DNA from: an uncultured Phocaeicola sp.
GTDB lineage: Bacteria; Bacteroidota; Bacteroidia; Bacteroidales; Bacteroidaceae
Direction: 5' to 3'
Length of the DNA: 64,000 bases
Assembly: GCA_948956705.1 (NCBI GenBank)
Contig: CARCZS010000011.1
Location: 11,743 to 75,742 of the forward strand
Positions within the stretch are counted from its first letter, which is position 1; the number at the start of each line of letters is the position of its first letter. Below are positions 8,684 to 17,940 of the stretch, one piece after another. A program made the position numbers and the translations under genes. The notes under the pieces are model-generated. The model worked only from the letters and a program-made list of their open reading frames with translations, was not told the DNA's origin and did no database searches.

Positions 8684-10985
8684 TTTCGTATTTTCTCCTT
8701 TCTTCTTTTGCTTGTTGAACTATCTCCGCACCTCTATCAAGCACAGAATTAACCGCTTGCTGAATGGTGTTATCATCTGGCGTTACCCCATTGTGAAGCA
8801 CTCTATAAAGCACCCTTAACGGTTGGTCGGCGCGAAGTATCTCCCACGAACTGCGCAGATGGTGTGTCAGGGCATCCAGTTTTTGCAGGTCTTTCTCTTT
8901 TGCTGCATCACGAACCGCCTGCATTTCTTTCTCGGTTTCCGTTATCAACTTTTCCAACATGATGGCTTCATTGCCGTAGGATAATAAAGCAGAAAAATCA
9001 ATCTTTTCATTGGGAGTTGTTTTTATGGCGCATCTGTCGGAAACCTCCATCAGTTCCAATATGGAAAACGGCTTGAACAGGCATCCGGCAAAGCCACGTT
9101 CCAAAAGTTCTTCCGCATCGCAACTGCCCGAAGCGGTTGCCACAACCACGGGGATTGTCTGTGAATTGCCTATGTTGGACGAGCGCAAAAGTTCCAGCAA
9201 CTCGAAACCGTTTATACCGGGCATATTCAAATCCGTCAGCAACAAGTTGTATTCTTTCCGGCGTATCATTTCCATCAGTTCCGCCGCATCGGTGCAGGTA
9301 TCGCAGTGTATTCCCTCCTGTGCGTACATCTCTTTCAGCATCAGGAGCAGCACCTTGTCATTGTCGATGGCGGCAATATTGAGGTTTCTATCCTTTTGGC
9401 GAATATAGGTTTGTATTGATTGGTCTTGAACTTCCTCGGCAATCTGCATAGGAATTTTCACCGTGAAACGGCTTCCTTTCCATTTCTCGCTTTCCAGTCG
9501 TATTGTTCCGTGGAGCATTGTCACGATGTTATGCACGATGGCAAGCCCAAGTCCGAAGCCGTCTTTTGCGGCGGCATTTGAAAGGCGTTCAAACGCACCG
9601 AACACTTGTTGCTGTTCCTCTTTTGTCATGCCCGTACCCGTATCCTCAACGACAAGGGTCAAAATTCCGTTATTGTAGTCTGTTGCAAGTGATACACCAC
9701 CTTCCTCCGTGAACTTAATAGCGTTTGACAGCAGGTTGTTCCCAATTTGGATTATCCGCTCCTTGTCGGTCAGTACAACAGCATCGCTTACATTTCTCAC
9801 GGTCAAGGAAAGTCCTTTGTTCAGGGCTATAGGCATAAACTCCGTTTCAAGGGTATGTGTGATTGCTGAAATGCGGCAGGGTAACAGTTTAGGCTGTTCC
9901 TTGCCGTTGTCCAAACGGAAGAAGTCAAGCAGTGTGTTGAGCATATTCCGCATACGCCCGGATGATTGCTGTATGCTTTGGATGTATTGTCCGTTATTAC
10001 CACTATTGCACTCTTTCTGCAACAGCTCGGTATAACCTGTTATTGCCGTCAGCGGTGTACGCAATTCATGGGTGATTGTATGTACCGCTTTCTTTCTTGA
10101 AGCTATCAATGCCTCGTTCCATTGTACGGATTGTTCCAATTGCCATATCAAATCCGTTGTCTTTCGTTTGTATCGTTTGATTCTCTTTGCATCACGATAT
10201 ATGATGATGTAGGAAATTAACAACAGCAAAAGAACAAATCCCATCAGACCGCCTACTTGCATGAATGACTTTTCACGCATAGCGATTATTTCGTCTTCCC
10301 GTCCTTGCAGGTCGGCTTGTACCTTGTTTTCTATTTGACAGATTAGCCCCTTCAACTGCCTGTTAAAATCTGCATTGCGGGCTGCAAGACTGTCGGCTTG
10401 TTCCGACAATCTGCGGCTTTGCTCTTTCTGTTCGCTGACCATGCTTCTATTGGGTGAACGAAGCGTCGTCGTTGTTGTCGTTGGCTTCGTTTCCTCTTTT
10501 TTGCCGAAGATGCCCAAGAAACCTTTACGCTTGGGTTTCTTGGGCTGTTCCTGCACAATCTTCTGCACAATAACCGGTGCTTGACTGGCTATCTTCCTGT
10601 TGATGGATTGTTGCTCATCTATTAACCGGACTATCTGGAACATCTGTCGTTCCTTATCCTCTAAAAGATAGCGTACACTATCAACACGCTCAATTGGATA
10701 AGTTACATTGAAACCGCATAATATGCTGTCCAATGCTATACGTTGGGCATGATAATTCTCCAAATCCGTTTCATTCCAATCCAATACAGTTTCTCCTAAC
10801 AAAGAAAACTCTATCAACCGGATATGAATACTGTTCACCTCTTTCCTGAACTCATCTATCTGTTGATTGCCAACCTCCAATGCTTCCACCTCCTGCCATT
10901 CATTATGCCAAGTGTAAGCTATTCCACCTATTAGCAATGCTATTAACAGATAACCAGATGTAACTATTTTCCAATGATATTTCAT
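8676..10985 (-). CDS. rteA: RteA-like hybrid sensor histidine kinase
   Basis: A 769-residue membrane kinase. It has TM1 (about 9-26), an extracytoplasmic region rich in coiled coil and a low-complexity PKKPKRKG...TTTTTT stretch (about 150-175), and TM2 (about 244-263). HisKA follows with phospho-acceptor H306 (HTITHELRTPLT), then HATPase_c with NNLLSNAIKF and DTGTGM/GFGLGL. A receiver contains LLLTDLNMPG. The C-terminal HPt-like segment includes HHLRSSWE. This is a phosphorelay layout, His-Asp-His, that would feed the adjacent RteB-like regulator. The signal sensed is unknown. Homologues in CTnDOT lie next to tetQ; here no resistance gene is adjacent. Confidence 0.85.
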   Translation of the reverse strand: MKYHWKIVTSGYLLIALLIGGIAYTWHNEWQEVEALEVGNQQIDEFRKEVNSIHIRLIEFSLLGETVLDWNETDLENYHAQRIALDSILCGFNVTYPIERVDSVRYLLEDKERQMFQIVRLIDEQQSINRKIASQAPVIVQKIVQEQPKKPKRKGFLGIFGKKEETKPTTTTTTLRSPNRSMVSEQKEQSRRLSEQADSLAARNADFNRQLKGLICQIENKVQADLQGREDEIIAMREKSFMQVGGLMGFVLLLLLISYIIIYRDAKRIKRYKRKTTDLIWQLEQSVQWNEALIASRKKAVHTITHELRTPLTAITGYTELLQKECNSGNNGQYIQSIQQSSGRMRNMLNTLLDFFRLDNGKEQPKLLPCRISAITHTLETEFMPIALNKGLSLTVRNVSDAVVLTDKERIIQIGNNLLSNAIKFTEEGGVSLATDYNNGILTLVVEDTGTGMTKEEQQQVFGAFERLSNAAAKDGFGLGLAIVHNIVTMLHGTIRLESEKWKGSRFTVKIPMQIAEEVQDQSIQTYIRQKDRNLNIAAIDNDKVLLLMLKEMYAQEGIHCDTCTDAAELMEMIRRKEYNLLLTDLNMPGINGFELLELLRSSNIGNSQTIPVVVATASGSCDAEELLERGFAGCLFKPFSILELMEVSDRCAIKTTPNEKIDFSALLSYGNEAIMLEKLITETEKEMQAVRDAAKEKDLQKLDALTHHLRSSWEILRADQPLRVLYRVLHNGVTPDDNTIQQAVNSVLDRGAEIVQQAKEERRKYENG

Positions 10986-11244
10986 TACTGTGTATTTCCA
11001 ACTTCTGCTCTATCTAAATGTCGAAGATAACCAATTGGGTAAAACCAATATTGATAAGTTGAATCAAAAAATAGTATTACCATATTTACTATCCGTTCTT
11101 TATTCGATTATAATTAACAAGCAATACCTCCATCTTACATAGTTACAAGTACCGAATGGAGGATAACAATTCCTATTAAAATAACGCTACAATGTTTAAC
11201 TTGTCAAAAATAGTAACAGTGCATAATTTTAGTTGATAAGGGAT

Positions 11245-11263
11245 ATATGTATATTATACATAT
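11245..11263. promoter_or_regulatory. Perfect palindrome between rteA and the YciI gene
   Basis: ATATGTATA-T-TATACATAT is a perfect dyad 29 bases past the end of the YciI-like gene, within the gap 10986-11291. It could be an operator for rteA (minus strand) or part of a terminator. Another inverted pair, CCTCCAT...ATGGAGG, lies at about 11128-11163. I see no gene in this gap. Confidence 0.4.
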
Positions 11264-11291
11264 TGATTCTAATTTCGTAAATACTGGAAAA

Positions 11292-11582
11292 TTATAAGGT
11301 TAAGATAGAAGAAAACTCTTCTATACATTTACTTACTTCAAACTCTATGATTTGATATTTTGCTATTTGATGAATGAAAAACGGATCTTGTGAAATGATA
11401 TTTTCGACATCTTGTTTATTAGATGCTTTGCACAAAATTACGCCACCTATTCTAGGATTTTGTCTGCCAGAAGCAATAAAATCTCCTGTCTCATAAAATT
11501 TATCCAAATATTCTTTGTGAACATCTAGATATTTATCAACCTTATTTAGTGCTTTCTTATAAGTAAGTATCAATATAAACAT
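11292..11582 (-). CDS. YciI-related domain protein
   Basis: A 96-residue protein with the small alpha/beta-barrel pattern of the YCII family: N-terminal beta strand FILILTYK, a DVHKEYLDKFYETGDFIASG helix-loop with the family's conserved histidine and Asp/Gly residues, and a second strand GGVILCKA. YciI-like proteins are dimers with a putative hydrolase or dehalogenase-type site; the true substrate is unknown. The gene is divergent from a LysR-type regulator 106 bases away, so that regulator may control it. Confidence 0.75.
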   Translation of the reverse strand: MFILILTYKKALNKVDKYLDVHKEYLDKFYETGDFIASGRQNPRIGGVILCKASNKQDVENIISQDPFFIHQIAKYQIIEFEVSKCIEEFSSILTL

Positions 11583-11622
11583 AACTTAAATTTTATAAAT
11601 GAAACATTTTATTTATATTCTC

Positions 11623-11653
11623 TTGAATGTTCCGCAAAATTATAATACCTTTG
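11623..11653 (+). promoter_or_regulatory. Promoter of the LysR-type regulator gene
   Basis: TTG at 11623-11625, 20-base spacer, TACCTTTG at 11646-11653, leaving a leader of about 30 bases to the ATG at 11689. It lies in the divergent spacer shared with the YciI gene. Confidence 0.7.
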
Positions 11654-11688
11654 ATATAAAATTAAACCTAAAATAATACTTTATAGGT

Positions 11689-12573
11689 ATGAATAGCAAT
11701 AATCTATTATATTTTAGCGTGTTAGCAAAAGAGTTGCACTTTGGAAAAGCTGCACAAAAGTTACATATAACTCAACCGCCGCTAAGTAGAGCCATAAAAC
11801 AATTGGAAGAGGAGCTGGGAGTAAGTTTACTTGAACGTAATCAACGTACTGTTACACTGACTACTGCAGGAGAATATCTAAAAAGGAAAGCTGATTTAAT
11901 TTTACAAAATATAACGGCAGCAGAAAAAGAAGTAAAACGAATAGCAAAAGGAGAAATCGGAGACTTGCGTATTACTTATGTAGGCTCAGTACTACATTCC
12001 ATATTACCACCGTTGAGAAGTTTTACTCGCTTATATCCAAATGTACATTTACATCTATCGCAATATACTGTATATGACCAACTCAAAATGCTAAAAAATG
12101 AAGATACTGATATTGCTTTCCTACGTACTCCAATACATGCAAAAGGATTACATTTACGTGAAATTTATACTGAAAATTTTGTTCTAGTTACCTCAAAGAC
12201 ACAGCCAATTATATCCCTAAATGAGAATAAAGCATTGTTTTTGTTGTCAAAACTTCCTTTCATTTTCTTTCCTCAATATTTGGCAAGTGGGTTATATGAG
12301 CAGATAATAACAATTTGCAATACAATTGGATTTTCTCCTCTTATTGCACATGAAGTATCTGAATTAGATTGCATTGTGCGTATGGTCGAAGATGATATGG
12401 GAATAGCAATATTACCTAAATCGGCTTTATTGGGAGTAGAAAATAGGGTTCGTTTATATGAATTGGACTTTATAAAAGTACATTCAACCATATCTATATG
12501 TCATCGTTGTGAATACACCAATCCTGTTCTTCAATCATTTATTAATTTTATAGTACAAAATAAATCTCACTGA
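11689..12573 (+). CDS. LysR-type transcriptional regulator
   Basis: A 294-residue LysR-family regulator. The winged helix-turn-helix is at about residues 1-60 (HFGKAAQKLHITQPPLSRAIKQLEEELG) and is followed by a linker helix and a periplasmic-binding-like effector domain (about 90-290). Such proteins usually bind the spacer to a divergent gene, here the YciI-like gene, and respond to a small molecule. The effector is unknown. The gene is AT-rich compared with the flanking mobilization genes and looks like inserted cargo. A clear terminator follows. Confidence 0.9.
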   Translation: MNSNNLLYFSVLAKELHFGKAAQKLHITQPPLSRAIKQLEEELGVSLLERNQRTVTLTTAGEYLKRKADLILQNITAAEKEVKRIAKGEIGDLRITYVGSVLHSILPPLRSFTRLYPNVHLHLSQYTVYDQLKMLKNEDTDIAFLRTPIHAKGLHLREIYTENFVLVTSKTQPIISLNENKALFLLSKLPFIFFPQYLASGLYEQIITICNTIGFSPLIAHEVSELDCIVRMVEDDMGIAILPKSALLGVENRVRLYELDFIKVHSTISICHRCEYTNPVLQSFINFIVQNKSH

Positions 12574-12591
12574 GGTCGTAGTTGATTAATC

Positions 12592-12633
12592 TTGAAAAGA
12601 CAGAGTATGCATAACCATACCCTGTCTTTCAAA
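12592..12633 (+). terminator. Hairpin after the LysR-type gene
   Basis: TTGAAAAGACAG (12592-12603) pairs with CTGTCTTTCAA (12621-12632), and TATG pairs with CATA inside. There is no long T run, but its position just after the stop codon fits a terminator. Confidence 0.55.
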
Positions 12634-12839
12634 TTAGAGTTTCACACCACTACTCACAATTATAGAGTTTTCAGACATACATCGGCTTTACAACATAGAC
12701 GTGATTACGAATAAATTTCTTTGATTTGTTGTTTTGGCAATTTTCGGCATTCATTTCCTTTTTTCATTATTATCTATTTGTCCGATTTCCAGCACTACGT
12801 CCACTTATCAATAATTCATTGAGGATGGAATTGCAGGCT

Positions 12840-13256
12840 CTATCTTTGTTGCCACTTAGCCTCCATCTCCCTCGAAAGTTCCACAATCTCCCGGCTCAGC
12901 TTCACAAGGTCGATGGTGCACTTCTCCAGCTTGTAGAGCAACGCCATCGCCTTCTTCTCCGAAAAGTGGATGCGCAACTCTTTCACAACCTGATTGTAGT
13001 TCGTGCCTATGCAGCGGAACTGGGCGTGGAAGTCCGACAGTTTGGTGTAATAGTCCACCAGCGTCTTGTCCACCTTCAGCACCTTGAACTTCTGTCCGAA
13101 GAAGTGCGCCTTGAGAAAGACGGCTTTCGCGTACACGTTAGATTCCTCGTACATCGTCAGGAACCTGTTCCATTCCACATCATCGAAGCGCACCATCACG
13201 CAGTGCGTCTTCGGGTTCAATTTGGGATTTCTCCCGTACTTGCTCTTCTTTTTCAT
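12840..13256 (-). CDS. MobA-like mobilization accessory protein
   Basis: A 138-residue basic protein starting KKKSKYGRNPKLNPKTHCVMVRFDDVEWNRF. That is the ribbon-helix-helix-type N-terminus of MobA/MobC-like relaxosome proteins found in Bacteroides transposons, followed by a helical region. Such proteins bind oriT and help the relaxase. No relaxase gene follows downstream on this strand, where one would be expected; the LysR/YciI pair lies there instead. The gene may therefore be a remnant unless it works with a relaxase elsewhere. Confidence 0.72.
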   Translation of the reverse strand: MKKKSKYGRNPKLNPKTHCVMVRFDDVEWNRFLTMYEESNVYAKAVFLKAHFFGQKFKVLKVDKTLVDYYTKLSDFHAQFRCIGTNYNQVVKELRIHFSEKKAMALLYKLEKCTIDLVKLSREIVELSREMEAKWQQR

Positions 13257-13320
13257 TCTTCTTATTCTTTCAATTTTATGGCTTGTCCATTGCTTAATCT
13301 TTGATTAATGAACCCCGAAA

Positions 13321-13470
13321 TTATCCGACTGCGGAGGATAATTCTGCCCACGGCGGTGAAGGCATTTTCAGTTACTTAGAATTATTCGGGTAACTGAAAA
13401 TATATCTTGCTGTGTCTTTGAAGACACAAAAATCCTCCGTCTGTCGGATTGAGGGATACCTTTCAGGACT
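13321..13470. other. Cluster of hairpins next to mobA, candidate oriT
   Basis: The 65-214 bases upstream of the MobA-like gene hold several inverted repeats. They are TTATCC/GGATAA (13321-13341), a perfect 12-bp pair ATTTTCAGTTAC (13364-13375)/GTAACTGAAAAT (13390-13401), and TGTGTCTT/AAGACACA (13411-13428). Transfer origins of mobilizable Bacteroides elements usually lie beside mobA and contain such repeats. The nick site is not identified. Bases 13257-13918 otherwise hold no gene I would support. Confidence 0.4.
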
Positions 13471-13918
13471 CCGGCTGCGCCGCCATCAACGCCTCCTATT
13501 GTCTGGGAGTAAAGTTAAATCATTAATACAGTATTGAACAGGCACTTAACCCAGTCAATGAGTGCCAATCTGCGCAACGTACTGCCACTTGCCGGAGAAG
13601 TTATACAAGTTCCAATACATCGTTGTTTATTTGCAGCATAATTCAAAAAACTAACGATTTAAAGATATGAGAAACGGAATATTAAAATACCCCGAAAACT
13701 GCTTCATCGGACACTTGCCGAAGCGGATACCCGAACCGTCGGAAACCCGGTTATCCGACAATTCGGTGACGTATAGATTCAATGACTTCATGACGCAATG
13801 TCGTCATTCATTGCTTATCTGTAACATTGATTCGGCACTGAACCTTATAGGAGGTAATCTGCCTATATGTGTAATTATGGAAACGAAAAATCATCAATCA
13901 TTAAAAAAGAAAGACTAT

Positions 13919-14230
13919 ATGGAAATCGTATCAATCGAGAGAAAGACCTTCGAGGAACTGGTCGCCAAGTTCGACCGCTTTGTCAGCCGGATGGATGCCA
14001 TCTGCCATCGGCACGGCGAAAAGAAAATGAGCGAGTGGATGGACAATCAGGACGTGTGCCGGATGCTCAACATCAGCCCACGCACGTTGCAGACGCTTCG
14101 GGACAACGGAACTTTGGCATACAGCCAAATCAACCACAAGACCTATTACCGTCCCGAAGACGTGCAGCGTATCATCTCCATTGTGGAGGACAGGCGAAAG
14201 GAAGCAAAGTTCAGAGGAAAAACAATCTGA
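13919..14230 (+). CDS. Helix-turn-helix (excisionase-like) protein 1
   Basis: A 103-residue protein with an N-terminal helical segment and a MerR/excisionase-type HTH at about residues 45-95 (NQDVCRMLNISPRTLQTLRDNGTLAYSQINHKTYYRPEDVQRII). Proteins of this type sit beside recombinase genes in many Bacteroides mobile elements and probably act in excision control or regulation. The ATG at 13919 is preferred. An upstream in-frame ATG at 13877 and a longer frame from 13667 are possible, but the added residues do not look like a conserved domain. Confidence 0.78.
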   Translation: MEIVSIERKTFEELVAKFDRFVSRMDAICHRHGEKKMSEWMDNQDVCRMLNISPRTLQTLRDNGTLAYSQINHKTYYRPEDVQRIISIVEDRRKEAKFRGKTI

Positions 14231-14277
14231 GAACTAAGTAGAGTGATAACAATAATACCCACTAAATCCAGAGTAAT

Positions 14278-14583
14278 ATGAACAAACTGATTAACAAAGA
14301 CAACGAGTGGATAATCCACTTCATAGGCAGCCTCGACCGCCTGCTGGACAACGTTGAGCATCTGACCGCCAACTACCGCCCGACACTGAACGGGGAGCGT
14401 TTCTTCACAGACAAGGAGGTGTCGGCACGGTTGAAGGTGAGTCGCCGGACGCTTCAGGACTACCGTAACGAGGGGCGTATAGCCTACATTCAGTTGGGCG
14501 GTAAAATCCTCTATCGTGAATCCGACATCGAAAGGATGCTGGCTGACAGCTACCGCTCTGCTTACCAACTGACGGCAACCTGA
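14278..14583 (+). CDS. Helix-turn-helix (excisionase-like) protein 2
   Basis: A 101-residue protein related to the preceding one: a helical N-terminus, then an HTH_17-type domain (about 42-90; TDKEVSARLKVSRRTLQDYRNEGRIAYIQLGGKILYRESDIERML). It starts 47 bases after the first HTH gene. The pair beside two recombinase genes suggests a role as recombination directionality factors, or in regulating transfer. Bases 14584-14790 after it are GC-rich and hold no gene that I can support. Confidence 0.78.
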   Translation: MNKLINKDNEWIIHFIGSLDRLLDNVEHLTANYRPTLNGERFFTDKEVSARLKVSRRTLQDYRNEGRIAYIQLGGKILYRESDIERMLADSYRSAYQLTAT

Positions 14584-14790
14584 TTTCCCGTCAGTCGCTT
14601 GTTTCCGTTGCCGGATGCCTTTCAAGCGTGTGGCTGGCAGTGGCAAGATTTTCGGGCGGAATACGCTCAACCCCGTTTGAGGAAGATTCTGCCCGAAACG
14701 GCTTTTGCCGCTCGACCTTGCCAATGCCGTCAAAGCCACACGCTACCTTTGCATACGAGCATCGGGAACGGGTGGCTGACGGGATGAACC

Positions 14791-15165
14791 TCAACTATAC
14801 CATAGGTTGCCGCCCTTGCCATAGGAAACAAACAATGTGACCGGGCTTCCTTTCTTGGTGGTGCAGATTTCATTTATTACGAACCGTCTGAACAAAAGGG
14901 TCCCTTTGCTACATATTTTGAAAGCGATGGCTATAATCATTTCAAGGTCATACACATCATAGCTGATGCCGTCAAGCTGCTTGATGTATTTCATCGTATC
15001 AGCCTCGCTTAACTCCTTGTTTTTGTAGATTGCCCGTATCGCCTTACGGATGTCGCACGAGAATACCCCGAACAGGTCGGCTATCTCAAACTTGGTCATC
15101 CACACGGGAGCGGTTGGGATTGTAATTGCGCCTGTTTCACTGATTGTTATTATTCCTCTGTTCAT
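14791..15165 (-). CDS. RhuM-like N-terminal domain protein
   Basis: A 124-residue protein. The central part (WMTKFEIADLFGVFSCDIRKAIRAIYKNKELSE...YDLEMIIAIAFKI) resembles the DNA-binding-like N-terminal region of RhuM/Fic-associated 'virulence' proteins. In those proteins an HTH-like motif is followed by YxLxMIIAIGYR. It is shorter than those proteins and has no Fic motif. It lies 25 bases downstream of a recombinase gene on the same strand and is probably in its operon. The role is unknown, perhaps a regulator of the element. Confidence 0.6.
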   Translation of the reverse strand: MNRGIITISETGAITIPTAPVWMTKFEIADLFGVFSCDIRKAIRAIYKNKELSEADTMKYIKQLDGISYDVYDLEMIIAIAFKICSKGTLLFRRFVINEICTTKKGSPVTLFVSYGKGGNLWYS

Positions 15166-15190
15166 AATTCCCTTATCTTATGATGATTAT

Positions 15191-16402
15191 TTATGATTTT
15201 TTCTTTTCGCCAGCCGATATTATCTTTCTTCGTTCCATCAGTTTGTCCATATCTTCCGAGATTTTATCGTCAGTAACTCTGGCATAGCCTTGTGTCGTTC
15301 GGATATTCGTATGCCCCATCATCTTGCTGATACTCTCTATCGGCACACCTGCTGATAACGTCAAAGTTCCGAACGAATGGCGGCTCGCATGGTAGCTGAG
15401 GTTTTCTTTGACGCCTGCCACAATGCCAATTTCGTGGATGCAGTACCACAGCATATCACGTTTAGGCAAAGGGAATATCGGACTGTTATCATCAGTAGTA
15501 TTATACAGTGATAAAATTTGCTCTGCCACTGGGTGGAGTGGTATAAAGGACTCTACGTCTGTCTTTTTCCTGTTGATACGGATGAAACGTCTTCCGTCCG
15601 CTGTCATTCCGATATGTGAGGGATAAAGCCTTTTCACATCGACATACGATAACCCGGAAAAACAGGAAAAGATGAACGCCCTTCGTGTAAGTTCCTGCAA
15701 CCTTTCCGGCATGGGCTGTTCCATAATCCGTTGCAGTTCGGCTCTGCTTATGTGTCTTAGCTTGTAGTCTGGCTTCTTTTCATAAGGGACATCCGAAAGC
15801 GGATTGAAACGGATAACTTCTCTGTCAACGGCAATATAGATAAGCCTGTTCAGCCATGTAAGGCAGTGGTTGATATGTCCGGCTCCGCAACCTTTGGCTT
15901 TCAGGTATAGTTTATAGTCCCAGCCGAAATCTTCGGTGATATCCTCGAAAGCGATGTCACGCCTGTTCAATGACAGGAGGTATTCGTGAAGGTATGCCTG
16001 TGAGGATCTGGACTGGCGATAGGAAGAAGTGGAGTTTATCACTTCGGAGCGTATTCTGAGCCTTTCCTGTTCTTCCTCTCCGGTTTTAAGCAGTGTGACC
16101 GGTATGTCTGCTACACGGGTGATTTCATTCTTCAGTATCTCCGCTGTAACCATTCCGGTTTCCTTCAGCAGATTGGCATAGAATGTTTCTATCTTGGTGC
16201 GCAATTCTCCAAGAAGGTTGTTTGTCCTTATATTTTTCACCTCTCCTGTCTTGGCTTTCCAATCTTCGGGGATGCAATAATAGCCTGTTGAAAACACGCT
16301 GTTTTTGCCGTCAACCGTGATACGGCACATAATGGCGGTGGTTCCGTCAGCTTTGACCTTGCTGCGGTTAATGTAGTATAGTATTGAAAATGTACTTCGC
16401 AT
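15191..16402 (-). CDS. Tyrosine-type recombinase/integrase (tandem copy 1)
   Basis: A 403-residue integrase with an Arm-DNA-binding domain (about 1-95), SAM-like core-binding domain (about 125-225) and catalytic domain. The second catalytic box reads HASRHSFGTL, followed by GHTNIRTTQGYARV with the nucleophilic tyrosine. Where most recombinases have the first arginine, this one reads FSCFSGLSYVDV. IntDOT is also reported to have serine in place of that arginine, so it may be active. It lies 21 bases after a second integrase gene on the same strand. Tandem integrases of this size are common in Bacteroides mobile elements. Confidence 0.88.
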   Translation of the reverse strand: MRSTFSILYYINRSKVKADGTTAIMCRITVDGKNSVFSTGYYCIPEDWKAKTGEVKNIRTNNLLGELRTKIETFYANLLKETGMVTAEILKNEITRVADIPVTLLKTGEEEQERLRIRSEVINSTSSYRQSRSSQAYLHEYLLSLNRRDIAFEDITEDFGWDYKLYLKAKGCGAGHINHCLTWLNRLIYIAVDREVIRFNPLSDVPYEKKPDYKLRHISRAELQRIMEQPMPERLQELTRRAFIFSCFSGLSYVDVKRLYPSHIGMTADGRRFIRINRKKTDVESFIPLHPVAEQILSLYNTTDDNSPIFPLPKRDMLWYCIHEIGIVAGVKENLSYHASRHSFGTLTLSAGVPIESISKMMGHTNIRTTQGYARVTDDKISEDMDKLMERRKIISAGEKKKS

Positions 16403-16423
16403 AATTATCTTGTTTTAATGTGA

Positions 16424-17653
16424 TTAAAGGATGAGTTTCAGATCCTTTGTCGCCTCGATGTATTTGTCCATATCCTCAAAGAGTTTCTTCGGGGTCACAC
16501 GGGCATATACTTGGGTAGTCCTTATATCTGCGTGTCCCAGCATCTTGCTGACTGTCTCTATAGGAACACCGTTTTCGAGTGTCATCAGGGTCGAGAACGA
16601 GTGCCGTCCCATATGGTAGGATAACCGCCCTTTGATTCCGACTTTCATCTTGATGCTTGTCAGACACCATTTCAGGGCTTGATAAGGAATGACGGGGAAC
16701 AGGGTGGCTCGCGTATCGTCACGGTATTTCTCTATGAGGGCTATTGCCTCAGGCAACAGTTTAACCCGGCTTAACTGCCCGTTCTTGCCCCTGCGGTATT
16801 TCAGCCATAAAGCCCCGTTATCATCCTTTGAGAGGTTGTCGGAAGTGATGGCGACCACATCCACATAAGAGGTTCCGGCATAACAGGCGAAAAGGAACAA
16901 GTCCCTGACTATGGAATGTTCCGGGCGGCATCCGGTAAGCTCGATGTCCCGTATCTTCTCAAAATCTTCCCTGCACAACGCTCTCGGCGGTGTCTCTTTC
17001 TGTTTGGGTAATTTGTAATGTTCAAAATACAACTTGTCCGAGTATCCTTCCTTGAATGCGATACGGCAAATCTTTTTCAGGATAGCCAGATAGTGGCGTA
17101 CCGTCTGGACTCCCAATCCTCTTTCAATGACGATATACTCCTGAAATTCCCGTATGAACAGTTCGTTGAGCTGGCAGAAGGCAAGGTCGGACACCTTGAA
17201 CTTGCTTTTGACGAAATCAGCAAGACGGCTACGGGTATAAAGATAGTTCGGGAGTGTGCGGTGGGACACGTCTATTCCCACACGCGCCCTGATTTCCTCG
17301 ATATGCCTGTCAAAGAGTTTGAACAAGGTCATCTGGGTGTCCATACTGCCTTGAAACGTATCCTTGACCGCCATAGCATCAAACTCCTGCTTACGTTCCA
17401 GCAAAGCATCAAATGCCGAATTGACGGCAAGCAACAGTTTTTCAATTTTGGCATTGGTTTCCACCGCCTCCTTGCTCTTGCCGTTCAGACGGCTTTCACG
17501 GGGATTCCACAGTTCGGGAGGGCATGACAGCTTACAACTGAATTGCGCCATCGTGCGGTTCACCGTGATGCGTCCCATGATGGGAGCCTTGCCCGACTTG
17601 TCCAGTCCGCTCTTTTTGAGGTAGAGCAGCACCTTGAATTTTTCTACTTTCAT
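16424..17653 (-). CDS. Tyrosine-type recombinase/integrase (tandem copy 2)
   Basis: A 409-residue integrase from the ATG at 17653; an upstream frame extending to 17755 adds an unlikely N-terminus over the promoter region. The Arm-binding domain begins KFKVLLYLKKSGLDKSGKAP. The catalytic boxes are HMGRHSFSTL and GHADIRTTQVYARV with the tyrosine. The first arginine position reads FACYAGTSYVDV, so this copy also lacks it. The two integrases share many residues and probably act together in element insertion and excision. A large palindrome lies just upstream (17655-17694). Confidence 0.87.
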   Translation of the reverse strand: MKVEKFKVLLYLKKSGLDKSGKAPIMGRITVNRTMAQFSCKLSCPPELWNPRESRLNGKSKEAVETNAKIEKLLLAVNSAFDALLERKQEFDAMAVKDTFQGSMDTQMTLFKLFDRHIEEIRARVGIDVSHRTLPNYLYTRSRLADFVKSKFKVSDLAFCQLNELFIREFQEYIVIERGLGVQTVRHYLAILKKICRIAFKEGYSDKLYFEHYKLPKQKETPPRALCREDFEKIRDIELTGCRPEHSIVRDLFLFACYAGTSYVDVVAITSDNLSKDDNGALWLKYRRGKNGQLSRVKLLPEAIALIEKYRDDTRATLFPVIPYQALKWCLTSIKMKVGIKGRLSYHMGRHSFSTLMTLENGVPIETVSKMLGHADIRTTQVYARVTPKKLFEDMDKYIEATKDLKLIL

Positions 17654-17654
17654 A

Positions 17655-17694
17655 CGCTTATATTTTAAGTGCAAATTTACTTGCCATATAAGCG
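17655..17694. promoter_or_regulatory. 40-bp two-shell palindrome with promoter -7 element before the integrase genes
   Basis: Outer arms CGCTTATAT (17655-17663) and ATATAAGCG (17686-17694) and inner arms AAGT (17667-17670) and ACTT (17679-17682) share one centre at 17674.5. The centre contains, on the minus strand, TAAATTTG, a Bacteroides -7 element, and GTAAATTTGC, which fits GTANNTTTGC of CTnDOT attachment sites. It is probably an operator controlling the integrases, or a recombination core. Confidence 0.5.
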
Positions 17695-17940
17695 TCCCTT
17701 GATACGCAAAACACTGTGTATTAACGCAAACAAAACGGTGAGGATTTCTTTTCATCGCTTGCCGTTACCTATTCCCGTTTCGGTAACTGCCCGACTAACG
17801 ATTTGGTAACTGAACAACCTCAATATTCTGTTGTAGTTTGCATTTTCTCAACTTCGCAAAATGCCGAAATATCGCTTATTCCTAACGGTTTACATTTTAT
17901 CTTTACCTATCCACAGTCGCTTGCTTTGGCTATTCTGTTG

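Noticed and set aside
7361..10985. rteA/rteB as evidence of a tetracycline-resistance transposon
   Set aside because: No tetQ, rteC or excision genes of CTnDOT are seen beside them, so no resistance claim is made.
12726..13304. 192-codon plus-strand open frame
   Set aside because: Antisense to the MobA-like gene and of odd composition (many His and Leu); the minus-strand protein has family features.
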